From Takakia lepidozioides (taxonomy: Eukaryota > Streptophyta > Takakiopsida > Takakiales > Takakiaceae): a stretch of 64,000 nt of DNA. The notes under the pieces were generated by a model, which did no database searches, was not told the DNA's origin, and worked only from the letters and a program-made list of their open reading frames with translations. Shown piece after piece: positions 45,660-57,219 of the stretch. A program made the position numbers and the translations under genes. The stretch lies in assembly GCA_030704615.1 (NCBI GenBank), contig CM060731.1:34286001-34350000 (forward strand), given 5' to 3'. Positions within the stretch are counted from its first letter, which is position 1; every line of letters begins with the position of its first letter.

Positions 45660-47100
45660 ACCGAATCGCATTGATTTCGACATCAACATCATCCACAATG
45701 AATGCATTGGGTCGCCAAGCGAGTTCATCTACAATGAGTCGTGAATGCAACTCCTTCATCCATGGAACAATACCCAATGTTTTGTTCCTAGCGGATATGA
45801 CATAAGCTACGGGTATGCCATTCAGCCATGTATCAAAGACCATTAGAGTATAAAGAGAGAACTTCGTACACACAGAAAACCGCAGTAACATGGCGTCAGA
45901 TAGGTTGGAGGGGAGTAGACAAGGGAGCTCAGAAGGGAACAATCTGCAAAACCATCACCATACAGGGGAGCGTAGAAAGCTGACCGCTCCTCTGCGTACC
46001 CATACATCGTGGAGGGGAACAATCAGCACAGGGGAGCACACAGGGGGCACAGATGCTGGGTGAGGATATGGGAGCGGTACACAAGGGAGCAGAGCTAGTG
46101 TGCACCGTGGAACGTGATGGGGAGCATAGAAAGGAGCACCCTACAAAACCAACAACACTACAAGGGAGCATACAAAGTCGTCGGGGGTTCTTGCAGAAGT
46201 GGAGCACACTGAAGGGTTTCTTGGAGGGGAGCACTCAGCACAAGGGAGTAGACATGGGAGCAGACATGGGATTAGTCCTAAAACATACGTTGGCACACGA
46301 ACGCTCGCACACAAGGTAGCAGCCTACAAAACCCACAACATGCGGGGGAGCGTACAAAGTCGTGCGGGGTTTTTAGAGGGGAACACATATGAGATCAAAG
46401 TTGTGAGGCACCATACCTTGCTTTCATTTGTTCCGAACATAGCATCGCAAGCCACAATGCGATTGTGTCCTAGTTCAAGCATTTGGCGTTTCTGCCATGG
46501 GTGATCTGGATACCAATGAGGAACTTGCCACCAAGAGATCCTACAGCAGTATCTTCCCCTTGGTAGAAGAAGACAGAGGATGGGTTCGCATCCATCCATA
46601 TCTTTGTGTTAACAGGGTCGCTCTCGTGTCGTTTGAAAGTCTCCCAAACTAGTTTTTTCTGCCAAAATTTGCACGTCACAGTCTAAGATGAAATCATCTC
46701 GACTGCACAAACCACGTCCGTCTGCCAAATTTTCACGCAGAGCCATAATCTTGGCCGGTGAAAGACCAGCCTGCAAATTCTCCATCACCCACTCCTCCAT
46801 CTCTTCACTTATACGGGGCACAAGTGCAAAGCGAGTATGAGGACATGTTGGATCCCTCGCGCCATGACAAGGCAAACCATGTGTGTCTACATGGTTTTAA
46901 TTGTAGAAGTATGGCTGGATCCCAAAAACATCGCCCTATCTTGAAACTACAACAACATCCTTTCTTGAACGATTCCGCATGGTCTTTGCTCGATCGCCAG
47001 GGACCTTTGTCGTCGTTGGGCTTGCGGGGCAATCCTGCAGTTATTGATTTGGTTTTCTCATGACCTCGAAGCCGTCTTGGCGTAGGTCTGCAAACACAAA
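45660..47100 (-). pseudogene. MULE / SWIM-type transposase gene, broken
   Basis: Order on the minus strand: a Cys-rich zinc region (KGCCCSFKIGRCF, then HGLPCHGARDPTCPHTRFAL), ALVPRISEEMEEWVMENLQ, IWMDANPSSVFFYQ, PWQKRQMLELGHNRIVACDA, MFGTNESK, then across a GT-AG gap (45872-46407) FSLYTLMVFDTWLNGIPVAY, PWMKELHSRLIVDELAW, FIVDDVDVEINAIR. This matches the MULE transposase core of plant SWIM-zinc-finger proteins and MULEs, with the catalytic Asp positions in CDAMFG and IVDD. Frame breaks near 46885, in the A6 run near 46648 and near 46500 disable it. A GT donor follows INAIR at 45660 but no downstream exon was found. A degraded transposon is more likely than a host gene. Confidence 0.75.
45945..46390. 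repeat. ggggagc-rich filler inside the MULE intron
   Basis: The presumed intron is built of variants of aggggagc, caagggagcag and gggagcatagaaaggagc, the same word that makes up the minisatellite at 48425-49520. Confidence 0.65.
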
Positions 47101-48424
47101 TTTCTGAATTGCAATTGTCCCCCGGGCCATATAATGCACAAGGGTACCTACACATGTTGTGGATTAAAATCTTTGTATGGAACAAAAGCAATGACCCGAA
47201 AATAAAAGCAAGTAGGGAAGGAATACACAAGTGAACACTTGGGGAGTTCACTCCTTGTAAAACTTTGTTACCATCTGCGAACAAAAGGTATATAGTTGGG
47301 GGTATTATTTGGTTATTTATTTATTTTTGGTACCCTTGCATTACATAATTTTGTAATATGGGTCTTTGTAGACACCCTATTTTGAATTATAAAAATTACT
47401 AGATTCGTCTATTAGCACCCAAATTTACTTTAAAGTATTATATAAAGTTCAATTTGAAGGGGGAAAAAACAATAGCAACACATGCACAACAAACAACAAA
47501 ATACATGAACTTTATTCAAGCCAATATGGCCTACTGTCGTTCACTAACAAACTCATTCAATGAGTCCGCATCATTACTATCTAACACATACAAGTTGTTA
47601 AACCCATTCTCTCATACTTCATCCATAATCACCTACTTACGTTCATCCACCCAAGGGAATCCTAGCTCTACACACCCCCCTCCCATTTTTATTTTTTTAA
47701 AGAAAATTGTAGCACAAAGTACTCTTATTTTTTTTATAAATGGAATTTTTATAATACCACAACCCTTTGTTAAAATTAAATCTTTTAGAATTTTTATTTT
47801 CCAAGAATTTATTGGACCCCATTTTATCGCACATGGTTTGGAATTCATGCACTACTTTCCCTAGAGTGAACAACCCGATAACTATCTGCTCGCAGAGCTC
47901 ACAAACCACGAGCAGCAGCCTTCTGGGTTTGAATGGGTGAGAATGTCGTGGGAACACCTGGCATTGACTGCTCTCCAGAAACAAAATATTTAGCTCTATC
48001 CCATGGAATGACAGCAGTTTCTACATGTATTCTACATCCATTCCAGCCGTTCAGTCCAGCCCACCTGCAGATGGTTGAAAGGGGTGCAAGCAAACGGCCA
48101 TTGCACTGTCCCTCATGGCAAATGGAGCACAGCTCCTTAGTCTATATGCTCCCCCCTTTCGCGAACCGCACCCATGGTTGGGTTGTCGTCTTTGCGCTCC
48201 CCTATTTTGCTCCCACGTATTTTGCTCCCCCGCCCCATCTCCCCGATCGATGGTGGGCAAACTTTCCCGCGAAGATGCGCTGTCTTTCCCTCAATGAACG
48301 GCATAGATGAGATGTAGATTTACTTTGAACGTAATACAACGTGGCACATGGAGGTTCTGGAGTGGATCGACGATACAGGGCCTACAATTGATTCGAAGCT
48401 TCACTCTCATTGTTTCAGAATGCT
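47101..48424. other. intergenic, no recognised gene
   Basis: 47300-47860 is A/T-rich with a chance + strand open frame. 47930-48300 is more balanced but without family motifs. It may hold the missing 5' end of the MULE, but no terminal inverted repeat was found. Confidence 0.5.
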
Positions 48425-49520
48425 CGTGCGATGTCAGGGGAGAGCGAATGAGGGGAGCGGAGAGCGCTGCAGGGGAGCGAAACAGTGGAGCAGAAATACA
48501 GGGGAGCGAATGAGGGGAACAAAGAGCGCCGCGGGAGGAGCGAAACCAGGGAGCATAGATACAAGGGAGCGAATGAGAGGAGCGGACAGCGCCGCAGGGG
48601 GAGCGAAACATCGGAGCAGAAATACAGGGGAGTAAATGAGGGGAGTGGACAGCGGGGCGGAGACTGGGGGAGCGCCCCCAAGGAGAGGAAAGAGAAGAGC
48701 ATAAGGAGCGGCCGCGGGCACAGGGGGACGCAGCAGGGGAGCGGAACAGAGGAGTAGAGGGAGCGGGGCGCGGGTACACCAGGGAGCACAATAGGGGAGT
48801 GGAAACAAGGGAGTAGAGCGAGCGGGGCGCGGGGACAAGGGGGAGTGCAATAGGGGAGCGGAACATAGGAGCAGAAGGAGCGGGGCGCGGACACATGGGG
48901 GAGCTTAGCAGCGGAGTGAAAGAGGGAGCAAAGGGAGCGCAACAGGGGTGCAGAGGGAGCGGGGCGCGGGCACACGGGGGAACGCAACAGAGGAGCAGAA
49001 AGAGAGGAGCGAAAGGAACGAGCGTGGGCACACGGGGGGAGCGCATCAGGGGAGCGGAACACAAGGAGCAAAGGGAGCGGGGCGGGGGACACGAGGGAGC
49101 GCAGCAGGGGAGCGGAAATAGGGTAGGAGAGCGAGCGGGGCGCGGGGACATGGGGGAGCGCAGGAGGGGAGCGGAACACACGGGGGGTCGAGCTTAGCAG
49201 GAGAGCGAAACAGGGGAGCCAAAAGAGGGGCACGAGCATAAGGGGGAGCGGAGCAGGGGAGCAGATGGTGCGGGGTGCAAGCACACGGGGGAGCGCCAGG
49301 GGAGCGGAACAAGAAGCAAAGAGAGCGGGCGCGGGCACACAGGGGAGCTTAGCAGGGGAGTGGAACAGGGGATTAGAAGAGCAGGGCGCAGGCACACGGG
49401 GGAGCACAGCTGTGGAGCGGAATAGGGGAGGAGAGAGAGCGGCGCCGACACGGGGGAGTGCAACAAGGGACGGCAACAGGGGAGCAGAGGGAGCGGGGAG
49501 CTAGGGGGGGGGGGGGGGGT
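48425..49520. repeat. G/A-rich minisatellite, period ~58-60 bp
   Basis: The array is of units such as ggggcgcgggcacacggggg, agcgcaacaggggagcgg, aacagaggagcagagggagc. The landmark gcgcggg recurs at about 48768, 48827 and 48885, giving spacings of 59 and 58; a shorter ~12-bp ggggagcggaac rhythm runs inside. The left 250 bp are a simpler variant (ggggagcgaatgaggggagc). The array ends in a 15-G run at 49505-49519. The strong strand bias makes long Pro/Ser/Leu-rich open frames on the minus strand that are not genes. Confidence 0.93.
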
Positions 49521-51559
49521 TTGACGGCAAAGCCGATAGGGTGGGGATTTGAGAGGGAGGCTCCGGACGGCTCGGGCTCCAAACGGCTCTTGGGAGCAAG
49601 GCCCACGCTCTCACACGCACGCATTCAACTCCCATCCTATGGCTAGTGTAAATCCTGTGTAACATCTTTGGTAAGGTACAAAACAAACACGAGCGCCGTA
49701 ATCAACATTTGCAGTTTGTGAAATGTGCTAACTTGTTTGTCGACACTCCATCAACTGTGTACATGGATGGTCGTAAGCTAGTTGTGAGAATTTCAAGCTG
49801 AGGTTCTTAGTTCAGAATGTAAGACTGGCTCCTAAGGGTAGTTGACTCTGCCCATTGAAATCTGGTGCAACCCTCAGAAGTGCATCTAATGAGTCCCATT
49901 TCTTGTTCTATTTCTCCACCTTTGCTGAACTTGTTCACATGTGGAATGTTAAAATGTTCAGAAACAAGTTGGCTTGTGAAACGGTGTGGTATATGACCTG
50001 TAGACAGTGGGCCTGCTCTGGCAATGGTGCTGGAGAGACCAAATGTAGTGGCTTAGTGGAGGGCTCTGCTGGACACAGACTAACACAAAGCAAGCCTTGA
50101 AGCACCAGACAGGTGCTATCCCTGTGTTACATGACTTTTTGTGAGTGACTTTCATTTCTCTTGCTGACTTCTGTTTTCTTTGTCTTTGAGGGTATGCCCT
50201 ACTCTTCTCATGAAACAGAAGACACAAACCCACAGTCACCTGCATCCTGGGGGAGACGCACCGACACACAAAACCCTCCAAGCAGTGTGATTATCTGGGC
50301 ACCAACAGATGTACTTTGCACCTCCGTGGTCTGCATAGAGATATGGTTTTTTCTAACATCTCCATAATGTTTGTGTGATTTCTTGGATGAAGCACTGTAA
50401 GAGCCAAGTACAGGGTGGACTATCAAAGGAACTGCGTGCATGGCTAGGATTCCACGGACTCAACATGGAAATCGTGAAAGCAAGCATACCAAGTTGTAAC
50501 CTCCAGTGTTAGGCCCTTTGCTTTGATTTGCTGAACCCCCCAGCCCCAGCTGCAGATGAAGTAGCAATATTCAGACATTATCTGCGGAGACTTCTGGAAG
50601 ACCTTTTCCTTGAACCAACAGAAGACTGCAATCTTGTGGGATATAGATGTGTGGACTGCGGAACATAGCAAGGTTACATTGATGCCCTGACCTTGTCTCT
50701 TAACAAAGATGGGGCAGCAGTGCAAGTTACCAAAAACTATGAAAAAAGGGTAGATATATAGCCCCCAACTACCACAGTTGTGACACAGGTCCGTGGAAGA
50801 TTATTTTTTTTTTTAAGTTTACATCGGCAAAAGACCAGATACAGAGATTTGGACACAGAGAGGGACAGATCCACAGAGGGTGGCCAGAAGACGTGTTACA
50901 TGACCTGAATGACACTCGAAATAAATCCTGCTTGGAATGCTCAGCATAGAATGATTTGGCCGAGGACTCATTCAGATTCACCACCTTCTCCACTACAATG
51001 AAAAAAAATGACCAACAGTCTCTCCCCCCTGATTGCATCATTGTAGTGGGGTCTCACCCAGGTTTTACCTTTGCAAATGTCCTCACCAGTCACCTGTGCA
51101 AAATTTCAGGAACCCATCTCAGAACTAGCCAGACATCATCAGGAAAAGCGCTAGGTGACCCAGGTGTCAACTCCACCATTCACACTAAGGTATCAACATG
51201 TAGGTCTGATCCGAGCTGGCCTGATGCATAAACATGAGTTGAATTGAGTCACCACCTTCCACTAAAATGTCACAGCTACAACTTGGACTTAGTAATTCAT
51301 GCGAGATGAAGATTACAAAGATGGCAGAAGTGACATTGGTTTTGCTAAACAGCCATGTCCCTGAAACCAGCACCATGCCATTGCCCAAATACCAACACAG
51401 GACTTCATTATACTTGACTCTATACCCACTGTGGGACTTTCTTACCCTGTTACAGCCTCCAACACCCCTCGATGAAAGATTGTTTCTTGAAATTTTAAAT
51501 CAACCTATTGAAAGGATGTGAAATTGGACATACTGAGTTGAACTCCTACCTGCTGCAAA
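49521..51559. other. intergenic, no recognised gene
   Basis: Mixed composition with several 60-95-codon chance frames on both strands, none with recognisable motifs. It could contain introns or UTRs of an unknown gene. Confidence 0.4.
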
Positions 51560-52075
51560 TGGGGGCTGTCCTTCAGATCGATGTTCGGCACAATTCGGGG
51601 AGTGCTCATGTCAGCATGGACCACTTATCCCCTTTTCCACGGCACCCAGCCTGGAACAGGCACCTGTAGCTATCTCTCATGGATCTCCACCGCCTCCCTA
51701 CCAACCCCATGCTGGGCATATCCTGCGATCATCACATTCCATGAGAACACATCTTGCTGATCCATATTGGCGAGAACTCAGTGCACATGCTCCAACAAGC
51801 CAAGGCAGTTTTCACAATGCTTCCTTCCTTGATCCAAGCTCTGATCATGTCAGCATGAACATCTTTTCCCCATTCAAGGGTTTCTAGGCTGGCACATGCC
51901 TTGAGAGCGCACACAGACATGACTTTGTTCAGCTTCACCCATTCCTGTATTATCTGCTCACAGGTTCCAGATCGATGTCCCATTAATGCTGAATGCCCTG
52001 CAGACATTGCACTGCATGACACCTCATTTCATTCTGCATCCTCACATACTTCACGCGCATTCTTCATGATCGGCA
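51560..52075 (-). pseudogene. second PPR gene relic
   Basis: Reading right to left: NAREV (old ..AREVFD motif) and a TGA, then VSCSAMSAGHSALMGH, EWVKLNKVMSVCALKACASL, ETLEWGKDVHADMIRAWI, then after a frame change QQDVFSWNVMIAGYAQHGVG and REAVEIHER followed by TAG near 51676. These are two successive PLS-type PPR modules. Several stops and frameshifts make it non-functional. It is different in sequence from the relic at 4565-5203. Confidence 0.8.
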
Positions 52076-53786
52076 GAGATGTTAACCAGGGTAATCTGTC
52101 TCCAGCTACATCCATTGCACCATATTATCTGACACTTGATGTGCAGTCATATCGGCAAGGGAAGTCTCCCAACATTTTATCTGGCCAAATTTGAACTGTG
52201 ATAGATGCCAGGGTGGATGTCTATGCCCTTTACCAGGAAAGCAGTGGGCTTGGTGGAGGTGCCCCATCCTGCCATCCTGCATGACTACATACTCTTAGTT
52301 TTAAATCATTACAGTCAAACCCACGTAACATATCTCCAAAGCCCCTACATGCCTCAAGAAGAAAAGGATCTGTCCACCAGGACAGGGTTGTGCCTACGTA
52401 TAACAAAGTCACAAACTGCTTCAATCATCTACTTTCAGGTTAAACTGTCTCTATATTTGAGTGGGAGGCCTTTGATACCCATTGTATTGTTGTATTATCA
52501 ATCTTTGAATCGAGATATTTCTGCTTTGACCCAATCTAGAGCATGGTCAACTGCAAGTTTCCAGTGGGAACCACTTGTAGGCAGCTGAGTTTTGCCAACC
52601 CCCAATAAGGACCTCCTCCATTGCTTATATCTAAAGCATGGTCACCATCGACTTTGCAGCAGGAACCACTTGTGGGCAGCTGAGCTTCCATACACGGAGG
52701 AAGGAAACTGTGTAACTGGCTGAAGGAGGGGTATGTCCCAGAGAGACAAATATAGGTCATAGCCAACATTCGCAGGACATATGCTTAACCATGACTCATG
52801 CCACAACCATCAAGCAGATTAAACCTGGCAGATATATCACAGAAAAAAGGATATCCAACAGGGATTACAGCGCAATCAAATATGGACTTATCTCTATCAT
52901 GCAATGGATGGAAAGAGGAAGAGTGCATGAACATTCGAGCATATCTGGAAGGAGCTCATCGAAGGAGTAGGGATGTAGATTACAGTACTGTGTGGCCATA
53001 AAACAAACCTCTTTGAGCAAGATTTGTATAGTTTCTACTCAGATAGTCAGTGAAGGACATAGTTTTACAGGCCTATGCCTACCTTAGGTATTTCTTGAGA
53101 CTGGGGAGGCGTCATAGACATCCCTTGCAAGGATCTGGGGCACGGCATTGCCAACCTGGAAACTCATATTCAGCTCCACAGTCAGGTCCGACAACTCTTC
53201 TGCATGATGTGAGTCACCGTAGGGAGAATGGAGGGCCTTGAGTGTGGCATCTCCGAGCAAGAGAGCAGCCATTCCTGTGCCTCCAGACAAGCGGAAGTAA
53301 CACAGACCCAAGAAAGACCGGACTACTGCATCTACATTCCTACCTTCATCCATACGGTACATTTAATAGCTTAAAAAAGGTCAGTATTGAAAGAACAATC
53401 TCCAAGTGTGGCTCATAGGGTCCCACAAGCAGCAGCCAAGCTCAAAGAACTAATTTGATTATCACAACTTTCTTGAGAGTGAAAACAATAGATGCAGCCC
53501 AAAAAGGCTAGCCGGTTGAGGCCATATCCACTATTCAAGTGAGCTCCACCTTCTGCAGATGATCCTCCTCCCATGACATCTCCCACTTACAAAAACATGC
53601 TCAAAGGCCCAATATTCCTTCTATCAGTACCGTGTCCAAAGCCATCCTCTCCCCTGTGCACGATGAAACTGATGGCGCACTACCGAGTAAGAACTGACAG
53701 AAGGAGGAAACCCTATTTGAGCACTGCTGGCACCCCATCACCACACTTGCCTAAGGCACAATCCCAAAAACTGCTCTGACGTTAAA
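52076..53786. other. intergenic; one unassigned open frame
   Basis: The minus-strand frame 53084-53362 has a gene-like composition (SGGTGMAALLLGDATLKALH, VELNMSFQVGNAVPQILARD) and borders that could be splice sites, so it may be an exon of an unidentified gene or relic. I do not recognise the family. A near-duplicate ~45-bp segment (cagtgggaaccacttgtaggcagctgag) appears at 52562 and again at 52668. The rest shows nothing. Confidence 0.4.
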
Positions 53787-54731
53787 TCAATAAGGGCGAG
53801 AACGGTTGTTACCCCCCCCCTCCCGTCTGTCCGGACCACCACCACCACCACCCCGCTGACCCCCTCGAAACCCACCCCCACCTCTAAATCCTCCACCCCC
53901 AGGCGCCGGAGGTCGAGGTGCAGATTTTGCAGCCATTGTGACCTTTATCTTGTGGCCTCTCAGTTCATAGTTGTTGAAGAACCCGCCTGCAGAGTGTGCT
54001 GCTGAAGGATCTTCATAGCTCAACACAGCATCTCCCTTTATTTTCCCTGCTTCGTCCGTGTAAATCTTGATATTCCAAGGCCATTGATCCTTGTAACCCC
54101 GCTTCTGCTTCAGCCGTGCCACCTGACCGATACCCCCAAAGAGCTCCCGGAGCTCATCTTCCTTCACATCCAGCGGCAAGGCTGAGATGTAGATTCTTGT
54201 ATTGTCACAAGATTCATTACAATTTTCGTCACACTGTTTTACTTCCACATCTGCCGCACCCCCTTGAATGTTAGTATCCTCCCTCTGCTGATCATGGTAA
54301 CTGCTGCGGTTGTCATTGAACCCTTTACTTTGGTCTCTGTCATTGTTCCTCCCATTCCTTTCTTGATTCCCTCCATAGCCAGCAGAGCTGTCCAGGTTGC
54401 CACCACCACCCTGGCCTCCATAGCCGCTGCCTTGGTCGCCGCCATACCCAGCAGCCCCAGTCTCCACTCCTGCAGGTTTTCGCATCCCACACTTGTTGCA
54501 CTCCATCCTCCTTGCAAAGTTGTTGTTCCCGCAGTTGGTGTTGGGACACGTCCAGTCACCACTTCTATCCCCACTGCCACCTCCCCGGGGTCGGCTGTCA
54601 TATCCACCGCCACCTTGATTGCCCCCTCCCCTCTGAAAGTTGCTACGCTGGTCCCCTCTTGACCCTCGGTCTCCTCCGACGTCAGGTACTCCATCCCGAT
54701 ATCTACCTCCCATGTTTGAGTAGTTCGACAT
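53787..54731 (-). CDS. TAF15b: TAF15b-like RNA-binding protein (RanBP2 zinc finger + RRM), apparently intronless
   Basis: 314 residues from the ATG at 54731. An upstream TAG in frame and the family start support this Met over the longer frame. Residues 1-58 are a Gly/Arg/Asp-rich RGG region. A RanBP2-type zinc finger (DWTCPNTNCGNNNFARRMEC, Cys62, 67, 78, 81) follows. A Gly/Asn/Ser linker runs 90-165, with KQCDENCNESCDNT at 165-178. The RRM is at 179-266 with RNP2 (IYISAL) and RNP1 (KGDAVLSY), containing KQKRGYKDQWPWNIKIYTDE. A Gly-rich tail ends NNRSRPY. It matches Arabidopsis TAF15b (TFIID-associated FUS/TAF15-type protein), which acts in transcription and RNA metabolism in the nucleus. The tail ending is identical in style. 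No intron interrupts the frame; introns in the 5' UTR are possible. Confidence 0.93.
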   Translation of the reverse strand: MSNYSNMGGRYRDGVPDVGGDRGSRGDQRSNFQRGGGNQGGGGYDSRPRGGGSGDRSGDWTCPNTNCGNNNFARRMECNKCGMRKPAGVETGAAGYGGDQGSGYGGQGGGGNLDSSAGYGGNQERNGRNNDRDQSKGFNDNRSSYHDQQREDTNIQGGAADVEVKQCDENCNESCDNTRIYISALPLDVKEDELRELFGGIGQVARLKQKRGYKDQWPWNIKIYTDEAGKIKGDAVLSYEDPSAAHSAGGFFNNYELRGHKIKVTMAAKSAPRPPAPGGGGFRGGGGFRGGQRGGGGGGPDRREGGGNNRSRPY

Positions 54732-57219
54732 TTCAAAACCCTTGTTTGACCACACCACAGCTGAAGTTGATCCACCTGTTACCGCCTAACAACAGAAGCA
54801 GTGCAAGCGTCCACAAACGAAGTCATGATTCTTGAAAAAACTGCGAAGGAACATTAAAAAACCAACTCTGTCTCATCCCCAATGTAATTCTAAATGGCCG
54901 GGAACTCATCGCGAGCTCATCGTCCTCCAACTCTTGTGCGCTGAGCTTCCAGTAAACTGAAACCCTAAAGTCACACAAGCCCGGCGCTCTTTAAACCAAA
55001 TCACCCCAGACTATACCGACTCGCCTGATATTAGAGCAGATCTGACCTGATGGCCCATTGAACTGTCCAGCGAGCCACCAATGTTTAACGAGGGAAATAC
55101 CAACCTTACACACTGATGCACAAATACATTTTCACTCGCTAGTATGGGCTTGGTTGGAGACGTCTCCAACAACAAGACTAGCAATGGCAGACCAAAGCCC
55201 CTATAATACATAGCATGACGACAGGGTGGACTGTTTTGGCAGTGAGTGTCCGCACTGTGAAGGGACGTACTTTAGATGCCAGAAGAGTCAGGAACTTCTT
55301 CAGTTTTCTTCGAATTTGATAGCGGGAGAAGATACTCGCGAATTTCCACCAACTTCCGGTCCAGTCTCACAGTGCAACTTGCCTTCACAACCTTTAAACA
55401 GCAGGTCGCAGTCCCGAAACAAACCCGCAGTACTAGCCCCACACAATTGAGCCACCCGAATGAAAAAGGAGAGGCAGAAGGGTATCGCTCTTACAGGAAC
55501 TGCAAATTGTTCCACATGGCCAACCCTCCCACCGAAACACGTCTAAGCTCTCAGAGTTGCTTATTATATCCAGCCGAAACCAGGTTGATTGAACCAGCTT
55601 ACTAACCCAGCCACATCCTGCACTCACATTTCTGCGGCGTCCAAGAAGTGCATGCCATGGCAGACATCAAGAAGGCAGAGAAACATGAAGATCGACAGGA
55701 ACATGTGGCGTGCAGATCCGGGAAAACCTCAACCTCTCCAGCAACCTCTTCCCTACGCCAAACCCTAGTTTTTTCTTTCCTTCTCTTTCTCTGCAAGACC
55801 CTCTGCCGTCAGATGTGTCCGTTTTGTTTTTTAAATAACTTCCCCTTTAATGTTTTCTAATTTCTTTTTCTTTTTTATTGAAATGGGACTGTAGCAAACA
55901 AGGAAAAATTAACCCTTTCTGTTGGCTCTTCGTGACCTCCTGGTCCTCTCTTGTTCCTTTTCTTGTGTCTGGACTAAGTCCAACGTCAGACATGGTCTGG
56001 GTCAGTGAAGAAAGGAACTAAACCCCTCATAAAGGGAGGAACAAACTTCCAGACACTCGTAGAACTCTGAATTACCTCCATGAAGGTCTTTCTGGACCCG
56101 TAATTCCCTTTTTTGCGCTCCTTGAATGTTCAGTGTAGTGGTTGCCAATGTGATTGATTCCATCTAACACTAAATCCAATTCTGCAATCACCCTAAGGTT
56201 CTAGAGACACTTACAATTTTATTTTTTTGCTACTACAAAAAGACTAGGAGTTTTCTTAGAACAATGCTGCTTATTACCTAAGGTTTGCTTGTGTCTTATC
56301 TAATACCAGACCTGGATATATGTACCACTTGTATCACCCAAACACCTACTCATATATTTACACCATATCAACAAAATTTCTCAATTCCTATTATTTATAC
56401 CGGGGATGTGAGAGCTCCGTACTTCGCGGTGTAGTAGGCTTGGGACTTAGAATTTTTTTGCCTCCTCCTCCTTCCGTCCATGTTGCTCGCGCGTTCATAT
56501 GTCTGGCCTCGTAGTTTGTGCCTCATCTCTCTCTGCTTTAGCTCGGGCTTTCGTCTGCTTTGTCATCTCCAAATTTCGCTGCTTTTATGAGTTTTTAAGA
56601 GCTATCTTGCCTGGTTCATAGCCTCAGTATCAATGACTTGCGCCTAAGTTTTACAGTTTTGTTGCCCTCCTTTCAAGAATTCTTGGTTTTTCGGGGCCTC
56701 TTTAGCCTAGTTTTCGCGGCTACTGATTGTTCTGAGCCATCAGCTTCCGGGAGTGCATGAAGGTTTAATAATCTTCTTTTCAGGTCTCGCATTAGTGACT
56801 CAAGTGTGTTGCTTTATTCCCTCGCATCTGTCATCTCTGCAGCATGTTCCCTCTATAGTGGTGGTTTCATGGGGTCTAGGCTTTGGGATTGTTGGTCGAG
56901 GCAGGTGACAGATGATTTGAGGTGCTCGTCATTGTGGGAGAGCTCGCCTTGTATAAAGCGTTCTTCTGGCTAGGTGGTGCCTACGAGTAGATGATCTGCG
57001 AGATCAATTTCAGGGCTATCTGGGTGGATGCACCCAAGTCTGAACTATCCACGATGACTTAGCCTTGAAATCTAGTCTTTGTCGTGTGCTCTCTCCGTTC
57101 CTGAAGCTCTAGTGCGCAGTCTTGCTTGTCCGGTTCTGATTTCCTTTTGTGTGATTCTCAGTTGGTTTCTTTGTGTCTGTCCGTGTTTAGTTTGTGAGCT
57201 TGGTTTCTTTTGTTTTGTG
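54732..57219. other. TAF15b promoter/5' UTR, then probable LINE 5' region
   Basis: 54732-55800 is probably 5' UTR and promoter of the minus-strand TAF15b-like gene; no coding exon was found. From about 56400 the + strand becomes C/T-rich like a LINE 5' UTR and leads into the ORF1 at 57220. 55860-56400 is A/T-rich without features. Confidence 0.45.

Noticed and set aside
45441-45728. Minus-strand frame with a run of Lys residues
   Set aside because: The Lys run is the translation of the T27 tract, and its upstream part overlaps the intron side of the MULE relic.
47454-47864. 136-codon + strand frame
   Set aside because: A/T-rich low-complexity translation (Ile, Phe, Lys) without motif; most likely chance.
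48291-49624. Long minus-strand open frames (up to 353 codons) rich in Pro, Ser and Leu
   Set aside because: They are produced by the G/A-rich minisatellite, whose complement lacks stop codons. All frames look alike, with no start context or domain.
54239-54775. 178-codon minus-strand and 132-codon plus-strand frames within the TAF15b-like gene
   Set aside because: Shadows caused by the low-complexity Gly-rich coding sequence; the zinc finger and RRM are in the other frame.
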